DNA of 64,000 nt from JBNPEO01 sp050490315 (GTDB taxonomy: Bacteria; Actinomycetota; Actinomycetes; Actinomycetales; Micrococcaceae). Every line of letters starts with the position of its first letter. The first letter of the stretch is position 1. Positions 7,739 to 14,031 of the stretch are shown here, piece by piece. The notes below the pieces were generated by a model. That model searched no databases, was not told the origin of the DNA, and saw only the letters and a list, made by a program, of their open reading frames with translations. A program made the translations under genes and the position numbers. Location: positions 62,001-126,000 of the forward strand of contig NZ_JBNPEO010000005.1 of assembly GCF_050490315.1 (NCBI RefSeq). The letters are read 5' to 3'.

Positions 7739-8761
7739 ATGCCCATCGCAACACCGGAAATTTATGCAGAGATGATTGACCGCGCAAAGGCGGGCGGATT
7801 CGCTCTCCCGGCCGTGAACGTGACATCTTCTCAGACCCTCAACGCCACCCTGCGTGGTTTTGCCGAAGCCGAATCTGACGGCATCATCCAGGTTTCCACC
7901 GGCGGTGGCGCCTACTGGTCCGGTGCGTCTACCAAGGACATGGTTGCCGGTTCTTTGGGCTTCGCTGCTTTCGCTCGCGAAGTTGCTAAGAACTACAACG
8001 TCAACGTTGCGCTGCACACTGACCACTGCCCCAAGGACAAGCTGGACGGATTCGTTCTGCCCCTGCTCGCTGCCTCGGAAGAAGCAGTGAAGGCCGGCAA
8101 GGACCCCATCTTCAACTCTCACATGTGGGACGGTTCCGCTGAGACTTTGCAGGAGAACCTGCGCATTGGCCGCGAACTCCTGGAGCGCGCTGCTGCTGCC
8201 AAGATCATCCTCGAAGTTGAGATTGGTGCTGTTGGTGGCGAGGAAGATGGTGTGGAGAACGCCATCAATGACAAGCTTTACTCCACCGTCGAGGACGCCC
8301 TGGCAACTGTTGAAGCACTGGGTTCAGGTGAATTTGGCCGTTACATCACTGCTCTGACCTTCGGCAACGTCCACGGTGTGTACAAGCCCGGTGGCGTGAA
8401 GCTGCGCCCGGAGATCCTCAAGGACATCCAGGACCAGATTGGTGCCAAGCTTGGCAAGGATCGCCCCTTTGACCTCGTGTTCCACGGTGGTTCGGGCTCC
8501 TCGGAGAAGGAGATCGCTGATGCTGTTTCCTACGGTGTTATCAAGATGAACATCGACACTGACACCCAATACGCCTACACCCGCCCAGTAGTGGATCACA
8601 TGCTCCGCAACTACGACGGCGTGCTCAAGGTAGACGGCGAAGTCGGCAACAAGAAGCTTTACGATCCCCGCGTTTGGGGCGCTTCGGCTGAGGCTGGCTT
8701 GGCTGCACGTGTGGTGGAAGCTGCTGCGCAGCTGGGCTCCACGGGCAAGACCTTCTCCTAA
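7739..8761 (+). CDS. fbaA: Class II fructose-bisphosphate aldolase
   Basis: Reversibly cleaves fructose 1,6-bisphosphate to DHAP and glyceraldehyde 3-phosphate in glycolysis and gluconeogenesis. The 340 residues show class II zinc and active-site motifs: HTDHCPKDKL (Asp and Zn-binding His), HMWDGSAE, the Zn ligand His in GNVHGVYKPG, and HGGSGSS (Zn and phosphate binding). ATG 7739 follows AAGGAG (7728-7733). A possible -10 box TAGGAT lies ~75 bases upstream. The next gene's ATG overlaps the TAA stop by one base. Confidence 0.97.
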   Translation: MPIATPEIYAEMIDRAKAGGFALPAVNVTSSQTLNATLRGFAEAESDGIIQVSTGGGAYWSGASTKDMVAGSLGFAAFAREVAKNYNVNVALHTDHCPKDKLDGFVLPLLAASEEAVKAGKDPIFNSHMWDGSAETLQENLRIGRELLERAAAAKIILEVEIGAVGGEEDGVENAINDKLYSTVEDALATVEALGSGEFGRYITALTFGNVHGVYKPGGVKLRPEILKDIQDQIGAKLGKDRPFDLVFHGGSGSSEKEIADAVSYGVIKMNIDTDTQYAYTRPVVDHMLRNYDGVLKVDGEVGNKKLYDPRVWGASAEAGLAARVVEAAAQLGSTGKTFS

Positions 8762-9183
8762 TGTCTGACGAATTCCGTAAGCAGCTGATTGGTCCTGAAC
8801 CCACCCTTCTGCCGGCTGAATCAGAGATCTACCAGCACCTAGCCTTGGGCCAGGAAGCTGTGGATCTGGTGGCTCAGTACCCTACGTCTTCGCTGCTCTG
8901 GGCCATTTTGGCTGAGGAAGCATGGGCTGAAGGGCGGACGGTGGATTCTTACGCGTACTCGCGTGTGGGGTACCACCGTGGGCTGGATTCCTTGCGCCGC
9001 AATGGTTGGCGTGGAGTGGGTCCGGTTCCGTGGTCACACGAGCCGAACCGCGGCTTCCTGCGCGCACTCTACGCGCTAGGCCGTGCCGCGGCAGCCATTG
9101 GCGAAGCTGAGGAACCGGAGCGTATTGAGAAGTTCCTCAACGATTCGGACCCGGCAGCGAAAGCAGCCATCGAGGCGCACTAA
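8761..9183 (+). CDS. DUF3151 family protein
   Basis: A 140-residue soluble protein with the conserved actinobacterial pattern WAILAEEAW, DSYAYSRVGYHRGLDSLRRNGWRG and a later RAFLAL-like helix (FLRALYALGRAA). Members of DUF3151 commonly sit directly behind fba, as here, where start and stop codons overlap (TAATG), implying translational coupling. The role is unknown; the linkage suggests something tied to glycolysis. Confidence 0.85.
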   Translation: MSDEFRKQLIGPEPTLLPAESEIYQHLALGQEAVDLVAQYPTSSLLWAILAEEAWAEGRTVDSYAYSRVGYHRGLDSLRRNGWRGVGPVPWSHEPNRGFLRALYALGRAAAAIGEAEEPERIEKFLNDSDPAAKAAIEAH

Positions 9184-9190
9184 GTGATTT

Positions 9191-9240
9191 AATAACGACG
9201 GCGGTACTGGCCCCCAAAGGCCGGGCCGCCGTCGTTATTT
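9191..9240 (+). terminator. Stem-loop terminator after fbaA-DUF3151
   Basis: AATAACGACGGCGG (9191-9204) pairs with CCGCCGTCGTTATT (9226-9239). The tail is only weakly T-rich. The stem contains the ACGACGGC octamer seen in other terminators here. Confidence 0.8.
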
Positions 9241-9271
9241 CACGAGTTTTTATGGCTGCGAAAGGTTCCTT

Positions 9272-9910
9272 TTGGCCAAGCTTTATTTCCGTTACGGTGC
9301 CATGAACTCCGGCAAGTCCACGGGTTTGCTGCAAGCGGCGTTCAACTATGAAGAGCGCGGCCAGCGCGTCTTGCTCGCCAAGCCCGGAGTGGACACCAAG
9401 GGCGAGGACCAGATTGTGTCCCGTCTGGGTGTGACCCGGACAGTGGATTTTGTGATCCCTCAGGGCGCGGATGTGCGGGAACTGTTTGCGGCGAAGGCTG
9501 CTGGCGATGATCCGGATGCACTGCTTGAACACGTTGATGCTCCGCGCGTGGCTTGCCTGCTGGTGGATGAGGCTCAATTTTTGGATCCGGAACAAGTGGA
9601 TGATCTGTTCCGAATTGCCGTGCTGGACGGCGTGCCGGTGTTGGCGTACGGAATCCGCTCAGATTTTTTGACTCGCGCGTTCCCTGGTTCGGCCCGGCTG
9701 ATGGAAGTTTCGCACTCCCTTGAGGAGCTGAAAACCATCTGCCGCTGTGGCCGGAAGGCGGTATTTAATACGCGCCGGGTGGGGGACCGTTTTGTGTTCG
9801 ACGGCGATCAGGTCGCCATTGATGGGGCGGAAGTTCGGTACGAGTCGCTGTGCGGGTCCTGTTACTTGCGCGAATCAGGCGGCAAGCTAGGACCCGCCAA
9901 AAACGACTAG
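9272..9910 (+). CDS. tdk: Thymidine kinase
   Basis: Phosphorylates thymidine to dTMP in pyrimidine salvage. The 212-residue type II enzyme shows the P-loop GAMNSGKST at residues ~9-17, the DEAQ motif in LLVDEAQFLD, and the zinc-binding CRCG and CGSC cysteine pairs of the lasso domain. The start is TTG 9272 with AAAGG upstream; the nearby ATG at 9252 is out of frame. It converges tail to tail with the next gene, sharing a CTAG stop overlap at 9907-9910. Confidence 0.94.
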   Translation: MAKLYFRYGAMNSGKSTGLLQAAFNYEERGQRVLLAKPGVDTKGEDQIVSRLGVTRTVDFVIPQGADVRELFAAKAAGDDPDALLEHVDAPRVACLLVDEAQFLDPEQVDDLFRIAVLDGVPVLAYGIRSDFLTRAFPGSARLMEVSHSLEELKTICRCGRKAVFNTRRVGDRFVFDGDQVAIDGAEVRYESLCGSCYLRESGGKLGPAKND

Positions 9911-10542
9911 CGAGTAACGGGGTTCAGTCCCGTGCGGGCCATGGCGTCGGCGTAAACGAAACGCATTTCTTCGAGATACTGCTCCTGACGAGCGGGGGTA
10001 CCAGCGAAGGAGCGGCCACCCAAAGCACGGACCTTGTATGTTTTCAGGCCGCGGCGCCAGATGAGCTGGTTCTCGGTTTTGAGTAACAAGCCAGCCAGGC
10101 GGTTGGCTTCGGTGCCGTGAGCCACAATGACGGAGGCTCGGGGGATCAGGACCAGCAAACGCAGGAGCGGTTTGAGGCCGGCCTGGATTTGTTCGGGAGT
10201 GAGCTTGCTCTGAGGTTCGCCCGGTGTAAACCACGGGTGTACGTTCCACGGCATCACGAATTCGGGGCGCAAACCAAGCTGCCACTGCAACCCCAACATG
10301 CGGGCCACTGCGGCGTCGTCGCCGGGGGTGATGAACCCACCATCCGGGGTTTCACCGGTGCTGGAGAAAAGGCTGACAATTCGGCACTCATTGACATCGT
10401 GAATCGGGTCCACGTAGGACACTTCACTGCCGGGCTTTAGCTCGCGCAAGGAATCGGCGAGCTCGTTGACAACAGCTACATTGGGTTCGTAACGACGGTT
10501 CATTAGCTGCTCACGAATGGAGTCAAGGGCCTGGGCTGTCAT
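9907..10542 (-). CDS. Uracil-DNA glycosylase family protein
   Basis: A 211-residue protein whose central part (EFVMPWNVHPWFTPG, GLKPLLRLLVLIPRASVIVAHG) resembles the uracil-DNA glycosylase superfamily as found in Micrococcaceae; these enzymes excise uracil from DNA. The assignment rests on overall resemblance plus the PWN segment rather than a textbook full motif set. I start at ATG 10542; the frame remains open upstream to 10890 but that part looks non-coding (low complexity, no start signal). It overlaps the tdk stop. Confidence 0.65.
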   Translation of the reverse strand: MTAQALDSIREQLMNRRYEPNVAVVNELADSLRELKPGSEVSYVDPIHDVNECRIVSLFSSTGETPDGGFITPGDDAAVARMLGLQWQLGLRPEFVMPWNVHPWFTPGEPQSKLTPEQIQAGLKPLLRLLVLIPRASVIVAHGTEANRLAGLLLKTENQLIWRRGLKTYKVRALGGRSFAGTPARQEQYLEEMRFVYADAMARTGLNPVTR

Positions 10543-10726
10543 ATTAAGGTAGTGCCTCCAGAGGGGAAATTGGGGCACGAACGAGCTGCCAGATGGCAGG
10601 TCCCGGTCCGGGCCCCTGCCTGATCGATCACTCCAGTCTACCAACGCAAAAGGACGCCACGCCCGGGAATGCCGTGAACTCCGCTCTTGAGTGCGGAGAT
10701 TCACACGATGGAGGATGATTCTTCCC

Positions 10727-11068
10727 ATGGAAAAGAGAGAACCTTCCGCCGCTGCGCTTGAAGCATTTGACGCGATAGTTACCGAGTTAGCGGCCTCGGG
10801 GGCGGTTCTGGGCAACACCTTCGGGGCCAAGGCGATCATGCTAAACAAGAAAGCCACCGCATGCCTGAATGGCGATGCAATGTCTTTCAAATTGGGTAGG
10901 GATTCGGCCGAACATGCCTCCGCGCTGGCTTTGGAGGGGGCTTTACTGTTTGACCCCTCGGGAATGGGGCGGCCCTTTAAGGACTGGGTTGAGGTTCCGC
11001 TGGCGCACAGTGAGCAGTGGGGTGAGCTGGCTCAGTCCGCGATTGAGTTCGCCGCCGGGGCTGCCTAG
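10727..11068 (+). CDS. Small TfoX/Sxy-like protein
   Basis: A ~113-residue soluble protein with a single small alpha/beta domain: GNTFGAKAIMLNKKATACLNG, then MSFKLG, then LFDPSGMGRPFKDWVEVP. This arrangement resembles the TfoX N-terminal-like family of small actinobacterial proteins. The function is not established and competence should not be assumed. ATG 10727 lies 12 bases behind GGAGG (10710-10714); an in-frame ATG at 10715 abuts that site and is less likely. Confidence 0.6.
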   Translation: MEKREPSAAALEAFDAIVTELAASGAVLGNTFGAKAIMLNKKATACLNGDAMSFKLGRDSAEHASALALEGALLFDPSGMGRPFKDWVEVPLAHSEQWGELAQSAIEFAAGAA

Positions 11069-11101
11069 CTGAGGGCTCCTGCCGGGCACTCGTCGATGCC
11101 T

Positions 11102-11347
11102 TTACTCCGGAGGGCTATAAGAGACGTGGCCTGGACCATCGTTGTACCGGTATCCAACCGAGAAACGAGTATAAATAACCCCGTTCACGAACTGGTCCCG
11201 GATCTCTTCGGCAAAATCAGACGCCTCAACCTGGGTTGCGAACGCTCCAAGGACAGTATTGTGCGGTGAATCGTCCTGCAACACAATCCATACACCGCCC
11301 ACTGCCGCCGGCCTCTCGGTAGTTTTTCGCCTTCTCCACAGCGACAT
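11102..11347 (-). CDS. Hypothetical 81-aa protein
   Basis: Starts at ATG 11347 behind GAGGAG with a six-base spacer. The N-terminus is very basic (MSLWRRRKTTERP), followed by a small domain (VWIVLQDDSPHNTVLGAFATQ, SDFAEEIRDQF, GVIYTRFSVGYRY). The alternating strand/helix layout is loosely like SPOR or other small RNA- or glycan-binding folds, but I do not recognise a family. It is the last ordinary gene before the accessory region. Confidence 0.55.
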   Translation of the reverse strand: MSLWRRRKTTERPAAVGGVWIVLQDDSPHNTVLGAFATQVEASDFAEEIRDQFVNGVIYTRFSVGYRYNDGPGHVSYSPPE

Positions 11348-11390
11348 TAATTCTCCTCGGTCTTCATTCCAAAATCTGTAAAAGGCCCAG

Positions 11391-11666
11391 CCAAATCCGG
11401 ACAACCCGCTCTATAAGTCCGCGCTTGCAAACGGTCCCGACGGCGTTACGTTGCCACAAGCCATCATTCACCTTGCCAGTTCCTTGCGAAACACCGGCGA
11501 GCCAGCTGCCGCCGTCGAACTTTTGGAAAAACACCCCAGCAATACCGTCGCGGAGAAAGCGGTCAAAAAAGTAAACAGTGGGCATCCGGAAGCGTTGCAC
11601 TACCTTGTAGCGCCGTCGGAGTTTCATCTGGCCCATCGCCATCAGATCCGCGATTCCTGCAAGTAG
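11391..11666 (+). pseudogene. Remnant of a TPR_5-type tetratricopeptide protein
   Basis: The frame reads NPDNPLYKSALANGP, then QAIIHLASSLRNTGEPAAAV, then EALHYLV, resembling the core of actinobacterial TPR_5 proteins (usual pattern: AL..GL....R..A.IQLASSLRN.G....AV.LL). No start codon or ribosome site belongs to it, the N-terminal part is missing and the spacing between helices is shortened, so it appears to be a truncated, decayed copy. The identification is by eye. Confidence 0.4.
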
Positions 11667-11726
11667 ACGGCATCTGGCGTGTGGAACGACTTTTTGATGC
11701 GAGCTTCAGGAATCATTGAACAGCAT

Positions 11727-11766
11727 GCTCTTGGGCTCTTGGGCTCTTGGGCTCTTGGGCTCTTGG
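11727..11766 (+). repeat. Five tandem copies of an 8-bp unit
   Basis: GCTCTTGG is repeated five times without a break. The unit is not a multiple of three, so copy-number change would shift any frame across it. No gene appears to use it; it lies between the decayed TPR fragment and the promoter of the peptide gene. Confidence 0.95.
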
Positions 11767-11921
11767 GCGGTTGGACGAAAGATGGACTGTTTCGGCGACG
11801 GTTTTCAATAGCCCGAAGGCCGACCTCGGCGGCAAGAGCAGCCGAGTTCCGGATTAGCTTGTCGGATTGTCTACATAGATATTTCTCTTTAACGAAAAAC
11901 TTACAGATTGAGTAATATTGC

Positions 11922-11950
11922 TTGACACGCCTGTCGACCCTTCGTAGGGT
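11922..11950 (+). promoter_or_regulatory. Consensus sigma-70-type promoter for the peptide/P450 cluster
   Basis: TTGACA (11922-11927), a 17-base spacer and TAGGGT (11945-11950). An AT-rich block at about 11870-11920 upstream could act as an UP element. The predicted transcript would start near 11957, giving a leader of about 37 bases before ATG 11994. This is the best -35/-10 match I noticed in the window. Confidence 0.75.
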
Positions 11951-11993
11951 TACATCGTGCCATTCGGCGCGATGCCGATCAGAAGGGGTTCCC

Positions 11994-12083
11994 ATGAAGA
12001 AATTTATTGGCAATTTGAAGGTACGTTTCGCCAAAGATGTCACCACCAGCGGCCGCTGGAACAAATACATCGTCAAGCCATAA
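11994..12083 (+). CDS. Candidate RiPP precursor peptide (29 aa)
   Basis: A short gene with its own strong promoter and ribosome site (AGAAGGGG, five-base spacer before ATG). The product begins MKKFIGNLK, is basic throughout and ends SGRWNKYIVKP. The layout fits a leader (about residues 1-20) and a short C-terminal core holding the only Trp and Tyr, W22 and Y25, spaced W-x-x-Y. The P450 gene starts nine bases after its stop. In known P450-modified RiPPs (biarylitides, cittilins, atropopeptides such as tryptorubin) a short peptide gene stands directly before a P450 that cross-links aromatic residues of the C-terminal core. No GG or Cys/Ser-rich core is present, so lanthipeptide or microcin types are unlikely. 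The assignment is inference from size, context and composition. Confidence 0.72.
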   Translation: MKKFIGNLKVRFAKDVTTSGRWNKYIVKP

Positions 12084-12092
12084 CCAAAACTA

Positions 12093-13001
12093 GTGACCTC
12101 AGCCCCGTTCGGAGCTCAACTAAAGTCATTCATCCATGAACTCAGGGGTGAAGGGCATTTGCTGCCGACAAAGGCGGGGCGACTGATTGTGGTCGACGCG
12201 GGCCTTGCCGCGGAAATTCTTCAGGTGAGGCCCGCGTTCCCAGCCGAGCGCACTGTATTCAAACCAGTTCCCGGCCATGACCTTCCGATTGAGACCATGA
12301 AGCGGCTCGCAAGCTTCTATTCGCTTGAACGACTGACTGAATCTTTCGGCAGGGAAGTGATGGAATTACGAAGCCCTCGCCGGGCCTTGTCGAGTGCCGC
12401 AACCATGAAGCAGCTGCTTTCGCCCGTGCTGACAGGGATAGAAGTCCGGTATGCAGCCGACATGTCCCTTGACCGGGGGGAAGCCGCGTTTATTCAAAGG
12501 CTGCGAACTGCCATCCTGGAAACAACGACGGCGGTTGTGTCTAGTGCCCTTTGGTTTTTGCAGAAGTCCGGAGGATCACTCGCGTCGAGCGACACAGTCG
12601 TTCTAGAAACGCTTCGCCTCGTTCCACCGGCATGGCTAATTCCCCGACGCCTTAGCGCAGATCATGTGGGGCTGGTCGATGAGGAACTGATTGGCCAGGA
12701 AGTGTTCATTAGCCCCTTGATAATTCACTACAGATCTTCAACGTTTGCCGACCCGGCCGAGTTCAATCCTGGGAATTGGGTTCTGACGAATCGCCGTTCC
12801 TGGCCAAGCGACTATTGCCCCTTTGGATTCGGGCGGTCTGGCTGTTGGTTCTGGAGAGAAGTACTCCTGATTGCTTCAACTATGGTCGAGTTCCTACGGC
12901 ACAACTCTTCGGTGATGCTCCCGCGGTTCAAGAGCGCGGTCATTCCGGTTTCTCCCGTCCTCGCCGTCGCGGGTGTCCGCTTTCTTGGCGCATCAGCTTA
13001 G
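12093..13001 (+). CDS. Compact cytochrome P450, probable RiPP cross-linking enzyme
   Basis: A 302-residue P450-like protein. Seen: an N-terminal beta segment GRLIVVDAGLAAEIL, an I-helix-like stretch with TTT at ~144-146, the K-helix ExxR motif as ETLR (172-175), the meander/PERF-like region FADPAEFNPGNW (218-229) and a heme-ligand loop FGFGRSGC with Cys251. P450s usually have ~400 residues; here the region between the C and I helices is shortened by about 100. In the heme loop Arg sits one position early and the usual Gly two residues after Cys is Phe (CWF). The start is GTG 12093 without a clear ribosome site, implying coupling to the peptide gene. The expected role is oxidative C-C, C-N or C-O coupling of the core Trp/Tyr. 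No ferredoxin or reductase is adjacent. Confidence 0.8.
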   Translation: MTSAPFGAQLKSFIHELRGEGHLLPTKAGRLIVVDAGLAAEILQVRPAFPAERTVFKPVPGHDLPIETMKRLASFYSLERLTESFGREVMELRSPRRALSSAATMKQLLSPVLTGIEVRYAADMSLDRGEAAFIQRLRTAILETTTAVVSSALWFLQKSGGSLASSDTVVLETLRLVPPAWLIPRRLSADHVGLVDEELIGQEVFISPLIIHYRSSTFADPAEFNPGNWVLTNRRSWPSDYCPFGFGRSGCWFWREVLLIASTMVEFLRHNSSVMLPRFKSAVIPVSPVLAVAGVRFLGASA

Positions 13002-13035
13002 TTGAACGGTTCAATTGAAAGGAGTGCGGTCCTCA

Positions 13036-13911
13036 ATGCGCTATGTGGCATGGTCTGAAATTGACCCATTGCGAGCATTGCAATTCTCGGCAGACGGGTT
13101 CAACGAAGCCGTAGGAGGTGGCCCCAACATCGACCAGCAGCTTGCGTCGGTGGATCTCCAAGCAAGCCTGGCTGCAATGGAGGGAAACGAAATCGTGGCA
13201 GTCACTCAGTGTGGGCGAGCCACCCAAATGTTCGCCGGAGAAACTCGAACGGTTCTTTGCAACACCGGCACGGCGGTTCGAGATGACTACCGTGGCCAAG
13301 GGGTAGGGAAGCGCCTGCTAAGCATCTTGACTTCATCTATGGACGCCCACGACGCGAAGGCAGTGTATGCGTGGGGCAAAAATGCAGGACTTTCAGGGCC
13401 GCTGTGGACGGCAGGTCCGAGTCTAATGCACCGTAAAATTGAACCCCGTTTCGAGGATGTCTCAGATTCGCAGCATCGTGTCCGGGAGTCCGATGCGGAT
13501 CTGTTCTGCGATCTGCAGAATCATTTCGCCGCGCGTGTGCAAGGTGCGTTGATGCTTGATCCATTGACCTATAACTCGCTCTGTTATGCTCCCGGTTCTC
13601 GAGTCACTAACTTCTCTCTGGAAGATGAACGCGGCTACGTCGCAGTTGGATGGGGCGTCGAACATGAGGTTCTGAAGCACCTCGTGATCAGCGACGTGTT
13701 CATGGCACCTGGCCAGGACATCCAGCAAGTTGTTTCTTCCGTAGCGAAGGAACGCGGCTACGAGAGTGTGAGTGTTTTGGACTCCGGTAACTGGCCACAA
13801 GCAGCATTCGCTGGAGAGATAGGAACCTTCGTCTCCACCCTGTACAGCTACGGAACCGTTTCGGATGCAGGCCCGGACAATAATCCAGTTAGAACTCCAT
13901 TTTATTTCTAA
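13036..13911 (+). CDS. GNAT-family N-acetyltransferase
   Basis: A 291-residue protein. The N-terminal half carries a standard GNAT core with the acetyl-CoA loop VRDDYRGQGVGKRLL (residues ~81-95, R/QxxGxG). The C-terminal half (VLKHLVISDVF, VVSSVAKERGYESVSVL) looks like a second, degenerate GNAT fold lacking the loop. ATG 13036 follows AAAGGAG; a TTG at 13015 is less likely. It lies 34 bases after the P450. In this setting it may acetylate the N-terminus or a lysine of the modified peptide (the core has two Lys), or protect the host. The role is inferred from position only. Confidence 0.8.
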   Translation: MRYVAWSEIDPLRALQFSADGFNEAVGGGPNIDQQLASVDLQASLAAMEGNEIVAVTQCGRATQMFAGETRTVLCNTGTAVRDDYRGQGVGKRLLSILTSSMDAHDAKAVYAWGKNAGLSGPLWTAGPSLMHRKIEPRFEDVSDSQHRVRESDADLFCDLQNHFAARVQGALMLDPLTYNSLCYAPGSRVTNFSLEDERGYVAVGWGVEHEVLKHLVISDVFMAPGQDIQQVVSSVAKERGYESVSVLDSGNWPQAAFAGEIGTFVSTLYSYGTVSDAGPDNNPVRTPFYF

Positions 13912-13915
13912 ACCT

Positions 13916-13948
13916 GAGGAACCTCTCCGACTAAGGCGCGGGTTCCTC
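13916..13948 (+). terminator. Weak stem-loop between GNAT and MFS genes
   Basis: GAGGAACC (13916-13923) pairs with GGTTCCTC (13941-13948) across a 17-base loop. No T-run follows. It may be an attenuator or an RNA-processing site lowering expression of the exporter; the call is weak. Confidence 0.35.
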
Positions 13949-14031
13949 GACTCCGCGCGTAGTGTCTGTGCCATCGTGGCGAGGTTTCTGTTGAATTAAT
14001 TCACTCGCTTCCATCACCCAGGGGACCAAAA

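Noticed and set aside
9907..10890. Long minus-strand form (327 codons) of the uracil-DNA glycosylase family gene
   Set aside because: The extra N-terminus overlaps the start of the plus-strand gene at 10727 and is low-complexity; ATG 10542 fits better.
11727..11766. Tandem octamers considered as a CRISPR or iteron array
   Set aside because: No spacers, unit far too short for CRISPR, and no replication or cas gene nearby.
11679..11915. 78-codon frame with LGLLGSWALGLLGG
   Set aside because: The repetitive protein is produced by the octamer repeat; no ribosome site and no family likeness.
11642..12076. 144-codon open frame on the minus strand across the peptide gene
   Set aside because: It is antisense to the peptide gene and its promoter, its Pro-Arg-Ala run is just the 8-bp tandem repeat read backwards, and it has no ribosome site.
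11957..12139. 60-codon plus-strand frame beginning GTG near 11957 as an alternative precursor
   Set aside because: Its start would lie at the predicted transcription start with no leader or ribosome site, and it runs out of frame into the P450 gene. ATG 11994 has a proper ribosome site.
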